A stretch of 64,000 nt of DNA. It comes from an uncultured Bacilli bacterium. GTDB lineage: Bacteria; Bacillota_I; Bacilli_A; RF39; UBA660. Positions 41,545-51,277 of the stretch are shown here, in pieces. Both the position numbers and the translations under genes were made by a program. Every line of letters starts with the position of its first letter. Within the stretch, counting starts at the first letter, position 1. Location: positions 10,237 to 74,236 of the forward strand of contig CAKOQQ010000008.1 in NCBI GenBank assembly GCA_934101425.1. The letters run 5' to 3'. The notes beneath the pieces are model-generated. The model worked only from the letters and a program-made list of their open reading frames with translations. It ran no database searches and had not been told where the DNA came from.

Positions 41545-42141
41545 AGGAATATCCGTTATTATATTAATTTCTTTATTTAATAACTTTATATTCTTATATA
41601 TTTCTATATCATTTATAGTCCATATATAATCTATATATTTATATTTATTTAGATAAGTATATTTTACTGAATTAAAATCTAAATTATTTCTAAAGCGGAA
41701 TTTATTTTTATTAGTACCTATAAGTAATCCACATTTATAATTATAATTTTTATGTATATATTTTATTAGTCTATAATTAAAACTACATAAAGCGATATTT
41801 AAATGACTATATTTTTTTAATATCATATCTAAATATGTAATAAATTCTTTATCTTTTTTTTCACTTTTTACTTCTATTAGTATAAGTTTTATAGTATCTA
41901 ATCTTTTTAATAAATCATCTAATCTATCTAATTTTAATTCATTATAATTAGTATTATTAACTTCTAAGTTATTATATATATAATCATGATTTAATACTAT
42001 TTCTTTATCTTTAGTAAACATTATATCTACTTCTACACCATCAACATAATCTCTATTTAAAGAAAATACTACCGCTTCGATAGTATTTTCTTTATAGTTA
42101 TGATTATCATTACCTCTATGAGATATAATCATCATATCCAA
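41524..42141 (-). CDS. Glycerophosphodiester phosphodiesterase family protein
   Basis: 205 residues, GDPD TIM barrel. Active-site pieces are ISHRGNDNHNYKENT (H, R and E-N-T), VEVDIMFTKD (E/D metal ligands) and LNHDY (second His). The family hydrolyses glycerophosphodiesters from lipid turnover; no signal peptide, so cytoplasmic. It overlaps the 3' end of mraY by 10 bases. Its last codons and terminator are duplicated on the far side of the prepilin cluster. Confidence 0.85.
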   Translation of the reverse strand: MDMMIISHRGNDNHNYKENTIEAVVFSLNRDYVDGVEVDIMFTKDKEIVLNHDYIYNNLEVNNTNYNELKLDRLDDLLKRLDTIKLILIEVKSEKKDKEFITYLDMILKKYSHLNIALCSFNYRLIKYIHKNYNYKCGLLIGTNKNKFRFRNNLDFNSVKYTYLNKYKYIDYIWTINDIEIYKNIKLLNKEINIITDIPYKLKCL

Positions 42142-43124
42142 ACCCCAAAGGCAATTGCGGCCATACTAAGTATTAAACCAACTACCCAGAAACCCTTTAC
42201 AATATCAGATTCTTCATAGCCTTTCTTTTCAAAATGATGATGTAGTGGTGCCATTAAAAATACTTTTTTATGGAAACACATTATACCAAGCATTTGAATT
42301 ATACAAGATAGTGTTTCTATTATAAATACTCCTGCTACTATTACTAATGTTAATTCATGATTAGTTATAATAGCTATTGAAGCAAGTGTTGCACCAAGAG
42401 AAAGTGAACCAGTGTCTCCCATAAATACACGAGCTGGATGACTATTAAATAATAAGAAACCAAGTAATGATCCTATAAGGATAAAACAGAATATTGCTAT
42501 ATCAGAGTATCCTACTACCCATGTTGCATTCCAAGTAATAAGTCCAAATGCTAAGAAACTAATTACTGATAACCCTCCTGCAAGTCCATCTAACCCATCT
42601 GTTATATTTACAGCATTTGAAGATGCAACTAATATAAATAATAAGAATATACCATAGAACCATTTCATATTAATATTTATACCTAATGTATAAATATTAA
42701 GTACTGGCTCATTACCACTTCTCATAAATATATAGAAGAATATTAAAGCTATAAATAATTGTGCAAATAACTTTTGCAATTCTGTTAATCCTATATTATT
42801 TTTTCTTTTTATTATTAAATAATCATCAAGAAAACCGATTAAAGCGTATCCTACAAAGACAAATAACACTATAAATAAGTTTTCTGAAAATGATATTTTC
42901 TTAAGTAAAAGCAACCATATAACAGTTATAAGTGTAGGTATTATAAATATAAGTCCTCCCATAGTAGGAGTTCCTTCTTTACTACTATGAGTGCCTCTTA
43001 AAAAGATACTTTCACTTTGTTTTATATTTATCTTTTTTAAAAAAGGTACAAATACTAAACCAAATATAACACTAGTAATGAACCCTATCATCATTGCTAA
43101 CATGGCCTTAGCTAATATTAACAT
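42132..43124 (-). CDS. mraY: Phospho-MurNAc-pentapeptide transferase MraY
   Basis: Ten-helix membrane enzyme that makes lipid I from undecaprenyl phosphate and UDP-MurNAc-pentapeptide. Signatures are GTPTMGGLIF, GFLDDYLIIKRKNNIGL (catalytic DD), NITDGLDGLAGG, FMGDTGSLSLGA and APLHHHFEKKGYEE. 330 residues. It directly follows murE (adjacent bases) and overlaps gdpD, so murE-mraY-gdpD form one unit; the rest of the dcw cluster is elsewhere. Confidence 0.97.
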   Translation of the reverse strand: MLILAKAMLAMMIGFITSVIFGLVFVPFLKKINIKQSESIFLRGTHSSKEGTPTMGGLIFIIPTLITVIWLLLLKKISFSENLFIVLFVFVGYALIGFLDDYLIIKRKNNIGLTELQKLFAQLFIALIFFYIFMRSGNEPVLNIYTLGININMKWFYGIFLLFILVASSNAVNITDGLDGLAGGLSVISFLAFGLITWNATWVVGYSDIAIFCFILIGSLLGFLLFNSHPARVFMGDTGSLSLGATLASIAIITNHELTLVIVAGVFIIETLSCIIQMLGIMCFHKKVFLMAPLHHHFEKKGYEESDIVKGFWVVGLILSMAAIAFGVWI

Positions 43125-44489
43125 TTATCTTACCTCTACTTTCTTTAATATCTCTTCTACTACTTTATGATCATTAAAAGGTATTTTTTTATCTTTTACT
43201 ATAATAGCTTCTTCATGGCCTTTACCTAGTATAAGTAAAAAGTCATTTTCTTTAAGTAAGTCTATACCTTTTTTAATAGCTTCTTTTCTATCTAAACAAA
43301 CTATATAATTATCTCTTTTATTATCTTTTAACATATCAGATACTATATCTTCAGCCGCTTCATCATGTAAGTCATCTATAGTTATAATACCTAATGTTGT
43401 ATTTTTAAGTACTATTTCAGTCATTATTGGTCTTTTTACTCTATCTCTAGAACCAGTACAACCAAATACTACATATATTTTTCCTTTAGCCACTTCTTTT
43501 ACTGTTTCAATTATCTTAGAAATAGCATCTGGAGTATGAGCATAGTCTATAATTATATTATTTGTTTTATATTTTATTATATCCATTCTACCTGGTGGAC
43601 ATGATATAGTTTCTGATACTTTAATAATATCTTTTATATCAATATTCATTTGTTCTAACACTACTATAGCAAGTAATAAATTATATATATTGTACTTTCC
43701 TATAAGTGGTGATGTAACTTTATATTCTTTATTATCGTGAATATACGTAAATACTGATTTATTAGTCATTTTATAATCTATAACATGATAGTCTCCACCA
43801 TTAAATCCATAATAAATAGTATTATCTGTTATAAAATATTTATTATATGCATCATCATAATTTAATATCGATTTACCATTTTTCTTTAATTTTTTAAATA
43901 ATAATTGTTTTGCTTTTGCATAATTTTCCATTGTTTTATGATAATCCAAATGATCTTGTGTTAAATTAGTAAAACATGCATATGAAAATGGTATATTATT
44001 AAGTCTACCAAAATCAAGTCCCTGACTAGAAGCTTCAATAACTACTACTTTATAATCATTATCATAAGCATTTATAAGCATATCATACATTTCACATATA
44101 TCTGGATTAGTATTAGGTAAACCAGATACTTTACCATTTAAATAATATCCTACAGTACCTATATAACCACATTTAATACCTAATTTATTTAACATATCAT
44201 ATATTAAATATGCTGTAGTAGTTTTTCCATTAGTACCTGTTATACCTATTATAGTCATTTCTTCTAAATATTTATTATAGTTTTCTTTTAAATAATTTTC
44301 TAAATATAATCTAGAATTATCAACAATAGTATAAGGAATATTATACTTGCCATGTTCACATATTATTTTAGATGCACCATTTTTTATAGCAGCATCTATA
44401 TATTTATGACCATCATTTACTTCACACTTAATAGCGGCAAATATATCACCTTTTTTAACTTTTCTAGAATCTGTTTTTATATTTATCAT
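43125..44489 (-). CDS. murE: UDP-MurNAc-tripeptide synthetase MurE
   Basis: 454 residues, Mur ligase that adds the third stem-peptide amino acid. Visible are the GITGTNGKTTTAY P-loop, EASSQGLDFGRLN, FTNLTQDHLDYHKTMENY, and in the C-domain DYAHTPDAI and VFGCTGSRDRVKRP. The substrate-recognition loop, DNPR in meso-DAP enzymes and DNPA in Lys enzymes, reads TIDDLHDEAAED here, so the third amino acid cannot be inferred. A terminator from clpB lies upstream. Confidence 0.94.
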   Translation of the reverse strand: MINIKTDSRKVKKGDIFAAIKCEVNDGHKYIDAAIKNGASKIICEHGKYNIPYTIVDNSRLYLENYLKENYNKYLEEMTIIGITGTNGKTTTAYLIYDMLNKLGIKCGYIGTVGYYLNGKVSGLPNTNPDICEMYDMLINAYDNDYKVVVIEASSQGLDFGRLNNIPFSYACFTNLTQDHLDYHKTMENYAKAKQLLFKKLKKNGKSILNYDDAYNKYFITDNTIYYGFNGGDYHVIDYKMTNKSVFTYIHDNKEYKVTSPLIGKYNIYNLLLAIVVLEQMNIDIKDIIKVSETISCPPGRMDIIKYKTNNIIIDYAHTPDAISKIIETVKEVAKGKIYVVFGCTGSRDRVKRPIMTEIVLKNTTLGIITIDDLHDEAAEDIVSDMLKDNKRDNYIVCLDRKEAIKKGIDLLKENDFLLILGKGHEEAIIVKDKKIPFNDHKVVEEILKKVEVR

Positions 44490-44535
44490 ATAATCACCAT
44501 ATATTATTTTACTATAAATTGCTTATTTTAACAAT

Positions 44536-44557
44536 AAAAAAAGCCCTAAGGCTTTTA
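44536..44557 (-). terminator. Terminator after clpB
   Basis: 7-bp stem AAAAGCC/GGCTTTT (44538-44544 with 44550-44556) with a T7 tail on the minus strand, overlapping the stop. Confidence 0.75.
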
Positions 44558-46633
44558 ATTTATAGTAAATTCATCATTTTTTACATCGATAACTAATTTA
44601 CTGTTTGGTTTAATAGTACCATTTACAATACTATTTGCGAGTAATGTTTCAATATTATGTGATACATATCTTTTAATAGGTCTAGCTCCGTATTCTTTGT
44701 CATAAGAGTTTTCAACTACATAGTCTTTGCATTTATCTGTTAAAGTAATACTAATACCTTGATCTACTAATCTATAATTTATTTCATCTATTATTTTATC
44801 TAATATTTCATAAACAACTTTTTTAGTTAATGAATTAAATACTATTATTTCATCAATACGATTTATAAATTCTGGTCTAAAAGTCATTTTTAAATCTTTT
44901 ATAACTTTTTCTTTATTACCAGCTAGTATATCTTCACTACCTAAGTTAGATGTCATAATTATTATAGTATTTTTAAAGTCTACTGTTCTACCTTGACTAT
45001 CAGTAATTCTACCATCATCTAGTATTTGAAGTAGAATATTAAATACATCTTTATGAGCTTTTTCTATTTCATCAAATAATACTATACTATATGGATTTCT
45101 TCTTACTTTTTCAGTTAATTCTCCACCTTCATCATATCCAACGTATCCTGGAGGCGCTCCTATAAGTCTAGAGACTGAGAAACTTTCCATATATTCACTC
45201 ATATCAATTCTTACCATATGTTTTTCATCATCAAACAATTCATAGGCAAGTGCTTTGGCTACTTCTGTTTTACCTACTCCAGTAGGCCCTAAAAAGATAA
45301 ATGAACCAATTGGTCTATTTGGATCTTTTATACCTGCTCTAGCTCTTATGATTGAATCTACAACAAGAGTTAAAGCTTCATCTTGACCTTTTACTCTTTT
45401 TCTTAAATTATCATATAAATGCATTAATTTTTCTTTTTCACTATCTACTAACTTACTAATAGGTATATTAGTCCATCTAGAAATAACTTCTGCTATTTCA
45501 TTTTCACCTATAGTATCACTTAATATTTCATTTTTATCATTTTTCTTTATTTCTTCTAGTTCATGTTCTAGTTTTGGTATAACACCATGTCTTAATCTTG
45601 CTGCTTCTTCTAAATTGTATTCATTTTCTGCTTTTTCTAGTTTAAATCTAGCTTTATCCAATTCGTCTTTTTTACTACTCTTTAAATCATTAATTTTCTT
45701 TTCGTCTTCCCAAGCACTTCTTAATTTAGATTCTTTTTCTTTTAATGATACAAGTTTATTATCTATATCACTAAGTCTTTTCTTAGAAATATCATCTTTT
45801 TCTTTCTTTAATGCTTGTTTTTCAATTTCTAAACTCATTATTTTTCTATTTAATTTATCTAATGATTCAGGCATTGAATCTATTTGAACTTTTATAGTAG
45901 CACAAGCTTCATCAACTAAATCTATAGCTTTATCTGGTAAAAATCTATCTGTTATATATCTATTAGATAAAGTTGCAGCAGCAACTAATGCAGCATCTTT
46001 AATATTAACTCCATGGTATATTTCAAATTTTTCTTTTAAACCTCTTAATATAGTAATAGTATCCATTACTGTAGGTTCTTTAACCAATACTTTTTGGAAT
46101 CTTCTTTCCAAAGCTCCATCTTTTTCTATATATTTACGATATTCATTTAATGTAGTAGCACCTATACAATGTATTTCGCCTCTAGCTAACATTGGTTTTA
46201 GCATATTACCAGCATCCATAGCACCTTCTCCAGTACCAACAATTAAATGAATTTCATCTATAAACATTATAATTTCGCCATCTGAATCTTTTATTTCTTT
46301 TAATACTGCTTTTAGTCTTTCTTCAAATTCACCACGATACTTAGCTCCGGCAACTAAAGCAGTCATATCAAGTTCCCATACTCTTTTATTCTTTAAACTA
46401 TTTGGGATATCACCTTTATTAATTCTTATGGCAAGTCCTTCTACAATCGCTGTTTTACCTACACCAGGTTCTCCAATTAAAACTGGATTATTTTTTGTTT
46501 TTCTAGATAAAATCCTAGTTAATGATCTAATTTCTTCATCTCTACCAATAACTGGATCTATTTTACCTGATTTAACAAGTTCAGTAATGTCACGACCATA
46601 TTTTTCTAAAACATTTACTTCTTCCATATTCAT
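44555..46633 (-). CDS. clpB: ATP-dependent disaggregase ClpB lacking the N-terminal domain
   Basis: 692 residues, two AAA+ modules: Walker A GEPGVGKT (54-61) and GPTGVGKT, Walker B MFIDEIHL and [10 protein letters not shown]. Between them lies a long coiled-coil M domain (about 275-400) with ClpB-like WEDEKK and [13 protein letters not shown]. The usual 140-residue N-domain is missing, as in ClpB made from internal starts. The start at 46633 has GGGGTGATATA upstream; an earlier in-frame Met would lie within the promoter-proximal hairpin. Controlled by CIRCE; downstream is murE. Confidence 0.9.
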   Translation of the reverse strand: MNMEEVNVLEKYGRDITELVKSGKIDPVIGRDEEIRSLTRILSRKTKNNPVLIGEPGVGKTAIVEGLAIRINKGDIPNSLKNKRVWELDMTALVAGAKYRGEFEERLKAVLKEIKDSDGEIIMFIDEIHLIVGTGEGAMDAGNMLKPMLARGEIHCIGATTLNEYRKYIEKDGALERRFQKVLVKEPTVMDTITILRGLKEKFEIYHGVNIKDAALVAAATLSNRYITDRFLPDKAIDLVDEACATIKVQIDSMPESLDKLNRKIMSLEIEKQALKKEKDDISKKRLSDIDNKLVSLKEKESKLRSAWEDEKKINDLKSSKKDELDKARFKLEKAENEYNLEEAARLRHGVIPKLEHELEEIKKNDKNEILSDTIGENEIAEVISRWTNIPISKLVDSEKEKLMHLYDNLRKRVKGQDEALTLVVDSIIRARAGIKDPNRPIGSFIFLGPTGVGKTEVAKALAYELFDDEKHMVRIDMSEYMESFSVSRLIGAPPGYVGYDEGGELTEKVRRNPYSIVLFDEIEKAHKDVFNILLQILDDGRITDSQGRTVDFKNTIIIMTSNLGSEDILAGNKEKVIKDLKMTFRPEFINRIDEIIVFNSLTKKVVYEILDKIIDEINYRLVDQGISITLTDKCKDYVVENSYDKEYGARPIKRYVSHNIETLLANSIVNGTIKPNSKLVIDVKNDEFTIN

Positions 46634-46648
46634 TATATCACCCCATTT

Positions 46649-46675
46649 AAAAAGTGGACCTTTCCTAGTCCACTT
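46649..46675 (-). terminator. Terminator-like hairpin in the clpB 5' leader
   Basis: 8-bp stem (46652-46659 with 46668-46675) followed by T5 on the minus strand, just before the clpB ribosome-binding site. It could act as an attenuator or an RNA structure controlling translation. Confidence 0.5.
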
Positions 46676-46678
46676 ATA

Positions 46679-46706
46679 ATTATACCACTTTTTTAGCACT
46701 TGTCAA
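46679..46706 (-). promoter_or_regulatory. Sigma-A promoter of clpB
   Basis: TTGACA (46706-46701), 16 bases, TATAAT (46684-46679) on the minus strand; the -35 lies inside the CIRCE element. Confidence 0.8.
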
Positions 46707-46719
46707 TAGTGAGTGCTAA
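46693..46719. promoter_or_regulatory. CIRCE element (HrcA operator)
   Basis: TTAGCACTT (46693-46701), nine-base spacer, GAGTGCTAA (46711-46719): one mismatch to the CIRCE consensus TTAGCACTC-N9-GAGTGCTAA. It overlaps the -35 of the clpB promoter, so HrcA should repress clpB until heat stress. Confidence 0.92.
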
Positions 46720-48243
46720 TTATTTTAATTTTTCTATTGTTTCAACTAAAATATCTTTAGCTGCACTATCTACTAAAAATAAACCTTCATCTAACACTTC
46801 AAATCTAGTATTAGCTCTAGACATTTCATAAGTTACTACATCAGATACCGTAACATGATCTTTATTAAGTTCAAGTTCATAATATACTTCTAGTCCAGAG
46901 CCTATAATAGCACTTACTTCTTTAGTAATTCTGCTTAATTCTATAGGCATTGTTCTTCTTATATTTTCTCTTTCAGTACCATGAGCAACTCTAAATGATT
47001 TTAATACATTTTTATATTCTTCTAGTAATCTAGTAATTGCTACTCTATCTAAAAATATACCTTTTTCTTCTAACATTCTTTCGTATTTTTTAATACTACT
47101 TTCATAGATTTCAATTGTCATAGAGTTATGTATATAAATTAGATCTTTTAAACTCTTAGTTTGATATTCTTCTGGTACAACTACACCAATAATTTTTGAT
47201 GCAGGTATTCTTTTATATACATATCTTTCATCTTCATAGTCTCCTTTATCATAAGGATAACCCTGTTCAATAGCTTTTCCTCTTTCTTTATTAGAATATC
47301 CTTTGATCATTTCATCTGCATTACATAAAAATCCTATACCATTTTTAGTAAATGTAGAAAATGCTCCTGCACTTTTTTTAATAGCATTTATATCTACTAC
47401 AGATATCCATCTATCACTGTTACCACCTTCAAAATTAGAAGGTACATTTAAATTCATTCTTACTCTTTCACTTAATGATAAAACACCATTATTTAGTATA
47501 GGTGCTACCTTAGTAAAATCAAACCCTATACTATGGAAACATAATCCACCTTTATTTAAGTCCTTTATGTGTTCCTTATATCCCTTTATCATTTCTTTTT
47601 TATAAACATCATTAATTGCATATGCAAAATCTATTAACCCCTTTGATTCTTCAATTCTTAAAAAGTCAGGATCAACAGTTGCATATGATTTTCTTCCAAA
47701 TCTAGTTCTATCAAGAGCATCTGCATCTTTTAATATATTATATAAAGTACTATATTTTTGATATAATTCTTCCTCATACTCTCTATCATATTCGTAACAT
47801 TGATTATCAAATTCACATTTTTTTCTATCGTCTGGTAGTGAATGACCACTAATTATTCCATATAATAATATTTTATTTTCTACATTATCATAAAAAGGAT
47901 CATCTAATATTTGTTTTTCTTCTAACCAATGTGCACTTGTATATCCATGAACAGTATCTTCTGAATCTACTGTTCTACCTATATCATGATATAAAGCGGC
48001 ATCTAAAACTATTTTCATATCATCTTCACTTAGATTTTTTATTCTACCTAATATATAAGAAAATAAATATACTTTATCACTATGATTTCTACCATGAATG
48101 AAACTATCATATAAATATTTATCTTTTACATTTCTTAAATCTCTTAATATTCTTTCCTTATCTAAAGAATCTAATATTACATTTGCATCAAAACTGCTAC
48201 TAGAGAGTTTTTTTTCTAATAAGAGCATTAGAATCGTCTCCAT
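46720..48243 (-). CDS. HD-domain phosphohydrolase with unknown C-terminal domain
   Basis: 507 residues. The N-terminal HD domain (about 25-215) has SFIHGRNHSDKV, YHDIGR (the HD pair) and KDADALDRTR, a full metal-ligand set. The C-terminal part (about 230-507) starts FHSIGFDFTKVAPILNNGVL, a pattern reminiscent of ADP-ribosyltransferase-like folds, then continues helical; I cannot name it. The ATG at 48243 (GGGGGAAAATT upstream) overlaps the LRR-transglutaminase gene by 44 bases, indicating a linked pair. Confidence 0.65.
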   Translation of the reverse strand: METILMLLLEKKLSSSSFDANVILDSLDKERILRDLRNVKDKYLYDSFIHGRNHSDKVYLFSYILGRIKNLSEDDMKIVLDAALYHDIGRTVDSEDTVHGYTSAHWLEEKQILDDPFYDNVENKILLYGIISGHSLPDDRKKCEFDNQCYEYDREYEEELYQKYSTLYNILKDADALDRTRFGRKSYATVDPDFLRIEESKGLIDFAYAINDVYKKEMIKGYKEHIKDLNKGGLCFHSIGFDFTKVAPILNNGVLSLSERVRMNLNVPSNFEGGNSDRWISVVDINAIKKSAGAFSTFTKNGIGFLCNADEMIKGYSNKERGKAIEQGYPYDKGDYEDERYVYKRIPASKIIGVVVPEEYQTKSLKDLIYIHNSMTIEIYESSIKKYERMLEEKGIFLDRVAITRLLEEYKNVLKSFRVAHGTERENIRRTMPIELSRITKEVSAIIGSGLEVYYELELNKDHVTVSDVVTYEMSRANTRFEVLDEGLFLVDSAAKDILVETIEKLK

Positions 48244-49438
48244 AATTTTCCCCCTTACTAATTAGTGACTCATATATATTAAAGTCGTAATATTTTTCTA
48301 AATCTTCGATACTACCCATAAAAATTTCTTTGGGATCTTCAGGAGTATATTTTGGATTACAATAATACCACTTGTTATCACATTCTACTCTTAAAATTGA
48401 ATGATTAGATGCTAAAAATTTACTTCTTTTATCATGACAATGTACATTAAACGATTTAACACCTAACATAGATAACATAAATCTCATTAAGTTAACATAT
48501 CCATCACAATTTGCTTTTTTAAAATGATATGCCACATAACTATTATGAAAAGAGGCAAATTTCTTTCTTCTAAACGTTGGTAATTCTTTTTGTTCTTTCA
48601 TATAGTTAGTATATTCTTTTTCTCTTTCTTCAAGGCCTTCTTTGTCAAATGAAAGTCTACTCTTTACATATCTATATACATATTTTATTTTATCTAAATC
48701 ACTTTTTTCATATAATGAATTTTTCATAAATAATCTAAGAAAGTTATAATACATTTCTTGTAAGTTTTGTGGATATAAAAGTGCAAAATCCAAAAAACCA
48801 ATTCTTTCTGCAAACTTAATATTAGTATCTCCTACTATAGATGCCATAGTAAGAAAATTAGCGATGTTAATATCTTTATTTACCATACTAATATATAAGC
48901 TAACATCTAAAACATTTTTTCTACTACCCATAGTATTTTTTATATAAGTTTCTATATCAAAATCAAAATCTAAGGCATTACCACATAACATAACACTTTG
49001 TAAATTTCTCTTTTCTTCAAGACCTTTTATAACTTTTAAATTAGGATTATTTACAATAGTTAAATTTCTTAATTCTTCTAATTTAGTTATATCTAAACTA
49101 CTTAAATTAATATCATTAATTATTTGTAGTTCTTCTAACTTAGTTAATCTACTAATTACAGAAAAGTCTTTAATACTATTCATATTAGAATCATTTATAT
49201 CAACATCACTAGATACATTTGAAAAATCAGGACTTTTTATAATTAATTTTCTTAAATTAGGTAATAATTCTAGTCCCTCTAGGCTAGATACACGACTAAG
49301 TTCTAGGGAAGTAATTTTATCAAGTTCATCATATGTGAACACACAAAAACCAGGGTCAAAGCTTCTTATTTTTCTATCAATGCCCTTTTTTCTTAGTTCC
49401 TCATCAATAATTAAAGATAACTCAATACTAAAATGCAT
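48200..49438 (-). CDS. Leucine-rich-repeat and transglutaminase-like protein
   Basis: 412 residues, no signal peptide. Residues about 40-150 form irregular leucine-rich repeats (LEGLELLPNLRKLIIKS; TKLEELQIIN; LEELRNLTIV). The C-terminal region looks like a transglutaminase/protease core: C311 in KKANCDGYVNL, H346 in ASNHSILRV, then DNKWYYCNPKY. The combination suggests a cytoplasmic cysteine enzyme that recognises a protein partner. It overlaps the HD gene, a pairing that may be functional. Confidence 0.6.
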   Translation of the reverse strand: MHFSIELSLIIDEELRKKGIDRKIRSFDPGFCVFTYDELDKITSLELSRVSSLEGLELLPNLRKLIIKSPDFSNVSSDVDINDSNMNSIKDFSVISRLTKLEELQIINDINLSSLDITKLEELRNLTIVNNPNLKVIKGLEEKRNLQSVMLCGNALDFDFDIETYIKNTMGSRKNVLDVSLYISMVNKDINIANFLTMASIVGDTNIKFAERIGFLDFALLYPQNLQEMYYNFLRLFMKNSLYEKSDLDKIKYVYRYVKSRLSFDKEGLEEREKEYTNYMKEQKELPTFRRKKFASFHNSYVAYHFKKANCDGYVNLMRFMLSMLGVKSFNVHCHDKRSKFLASNHSILRVECDNKWYYCNPKYTPEDPKEIFMGSIEDLEKYYDFNIYESLISKGENYGDDSNALIRKKTL

Positions 49439-49447
49439 ATTGCCTCC

Positions 49448-49942
49448 TTAAAACATATTTATAACTTCATCTAATTTATCTATTACTAAATATCCTTTAC
49501 TACTTAATTTAGGTGAAAATCTTATACTAATTCCACCTTCTTTTTGCCATTCATATAAATTTCCAGTAAAATCATCAATTAAAATTGAATCTAATGTATG
49601 TACCATTTTTGTTTTAGATATTTCTTTAGGTACAGGAATAATAGTTATATCTTTAAAGTATTTTCTAATAAATTTAATTTTTTCTACAGCTTCACCCATA
49701 GAGTGAACATGTGTAAGTATTGCTACATTAAATTTATTAGAGTCAATAATCTTTTGTACACAATTAAGTCCATCATTTATATCTGGAGTAGTTGCTAAAA
49801 GTTTTTTCCAATCTAACTTAGAATAAAACTTAGATTTTGCTACTTCATCATTCATATCTATTCCTTCATCACTAAGCATTTTATATGTAACATTAATAGT
49901 ATCCATTATTACTCCATCAAAATCAATATAAAGATTAATCAT
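49448..49942 (-). CDS. HAD-superfamily hydrolase, 5'-nucleotidase-like
   Basis: 164 residues. Motif I is YIDFDGVIMDT (DxD, nucleophile and acid), a motif II Thr lies in VAILTHVHS, and the ending SILIDDFTGNLYEW gives motif IV DD. It resembles 5'(3')-deoxyribonucleotidase-type HADs. It lies nine bases before the LRR gene and begins the LRR-HD group. Confidence 0.75.
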   Translation of the reverse strand: MINLYIDFDGVIMDTINVTYKMLSDEGIDMNDEVAKSKFYSKLDWKKLLATTPDINDGLNCVQKIIDSNKFNVAILTHVHSMGEAVEKIKFIRKYFKDITIIPVPKEISKTKMVHTLDSILIDDFTGNLYEWQKEGGISIRFSPKLSSKGYLVIDKLDEVINMF

Positions 49943-49995
49943 ACTACCACTCCTTACACCTATATTCTACCATATTTTCTTTTGTTGGTAAACTT

Positions 49996-50024
49996 AAAAA
50001 AAAGAAGACTATTTGTCTTCTTTT
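49996..50024 (-). terminator. Terminator after rplT
   Basis: 9-bp stem (50001-50009 with 50015-50023) overlapping the rplT stop, with T8 on the minus strand. Confidence 0.75.
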
Positions 50025-50533
50025 GTAGTTTTTTTAGCAGTTGTTTTTTTTGCTGCTGGTTTTTTAGCTGTAGTTTCTTTTTTAGTAGTTTCTTTCTTTG
50101 TAGTAGTCTTCTTTGCTGGAGACACTTTAGCTTCTGCTTTAGAACTTTCTACTTTAGCTACTCTCTTAGTTACTTTACCATTTAAAGCATCTTTAGCGAT
50201 TACTACTAAATCAGCGAATGCTTTAGGATTATCAATAGCGATTTCAGAAAGCATTTTTCTATTAATAGTAACTTCTGCTTTATTTAATCCACTAATGAAT
50301 TTAGAATAACTGATTTCATTTTCACGACATGCAGCATTAATTCTTGTAATCCATAATTTTCTGAATTCTCTTTTATTTTGTCTTCTATCTCTGAATGCAT
50401 ATTTACCAGAATGCATAACTTGTTCATTAGCAGTTCTGTATAATCTATGTTTACTTCCAAAGTAACCTTTAGCTTGTTTTAAAACTTTTTTATGACGTGC
50501 TTTACTAATTGTTCCACCTTTAACTCTTGTCAT
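50009..50533 (-). CDS. rplT: 50S ribosomal protein L20 with a basic C-terminal extension
   Basis: The first 120 residues are a normal L20 ([32 protein letters not shown]). About 55 extra residues follow, almost only K, T, A, E and P in repeats such as [16 protein letters not shown]20 is normally about 118 residues, so this tail is unusual; it may bind rRNA or be disordered. L20 also represses its operon through the infC leader. Third gene of infC-rpmI-rplT. Confidence 0.95.
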   Translation of the reverse strand: MTRVKGGTISKARHKKVLKQAKGYFGSKHRLYRTANEQVMHSGKYAFRDRRQNKREFRKLWITRINAACRENEISYSKFISGLNKAEVTINRKMLSEIAIDNPKAFADLVVIAKDALNGKVTKRVAKVESSKAEAKVSPAKKTTTKKETTKKETTAKKPAAKKTTAKKTTKEDK

Positions 50534-50547
50534 TTAATTCACCTCTT

Positions 50548-50736
50548 CTATAATATTGTTTTAATTCTCTTGTAGTCACTAGCACTTAATGTAGATCCTG
50601 ATCTACCTTTTCTACTAGCAGCTGTAGTTTTTTTACCTGTATTGTGTCTTGTACCTGGTTTACCAATTTTGATAGTTCCACCTGGACGAACATTACATAC
50701 TTTTTTTGTACCTTTATGTGTTTTTAATTTTGGCAT
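50548..50736 (-). CDS. rpmI: 50S ribosomal protein L35
   Basis: 62 residues, very basic. It starts MPKLKTHKGTKKVCNVRPGG and ends ASDYKRIKTIL, with the family's KTHKGTKKRF-like start slightly altered and no KRFR core visible in the usual form. AGGAGG ribosome-binding site, 10 bases after infC, 14 before rplT. Confidence 0.93.
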   Translation of the reverse strand: MPKLKTHKGTKKVCNVRPGGTIKIGKPGTRHNTGKKTTAASRKGRSGSTLSASDYKRIKTIL

Positions 50737-50746
50737 AATTTTCCTC

Positions 50747-51277
50747 CTATTTTTCTTTTAATGGCGCAAGTATCATAGTCATAAATCTTCCTTCTAATTT
50801 AGGATTTTGTTCTATGACAGCGATATTTTCTAGAGTTTTTGCAAATCTAAGTAATACTTCTTTTCCTAATTCTGGGTGAGCCATTTCTCTTCCCTTAAAT
50901 CTTATACTAACTTTAATCTTATGTCCTTTTTCTAAATATTTAGTAGAGTTTTTAACTCTAGTATTAAAGTCATGAATATCAATTGAAACTGATAATCTAT
51001 ATTCTTTAACTTCTAAAGTATTTTCTCTTTGTCTTTTTTGATTTTCTTTTTGTCTTTTCTTAGTTTCATATTTGTATTTATTGTAATCCATAATTTTACA
51101 TACTTGTGGATTAGCATTTGGACTAATTAAAACTAAATCAAAACCTGCATAAGTTGCTAAAGTTCTAGCATCTTCAATTCTTTTGATACCTAATTGTTCT
51201 CCATTAGGACCTATAACCATTACTTCTTTTGCTCTTATTTGTTCATTTATAAACAAATCTCTGTCTTTACTAGCGAT
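50747..51277 (-). CDS. infC: Translation initiation factor IF-3
   Basis: Prevents premature 50S joining and checks the start codon. N-domain FINEQIRAKEVMVIGPNGEQLG, linker KRQKENQKRQRENTLEVKE, C-domain SVSIDIHDFNTRVKN and GREMAHPELG. There is no ATG, GTG or TTG at the right distance from GGAGG; the codon at the expected place is ATC (51277). A rare start codon is known for infC (ATT in E. coli and Bacillus), where IF-3 represses itself, so 176 residues from ATC is the likeliest reading. Confidence 0.9.
   Translation of the reverse strand: MASKDRDLFINEQIRAKEVMVIGPNGEQLGIKRIEDARTLATYAGFDLVLISPNANPQVCKIMDYNKYKYETKKRQKENQKRQRENTLEVKEYRLSVSIDIHDFNTRVKNSTKYLEKGHKIKVSIRFKGREMAHPELGKEVLLRFAKTLENIAVIEQNPKLEGRFMTMILAPLKEK

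Noticed and set aside
50009..50309. Open plus-strand frames opposite rplT
   Set aside because: They mirror the low-complexity Lys/Thr tail, giving Phe/Val/Cys-rich shadows without a ribosome-binding site.
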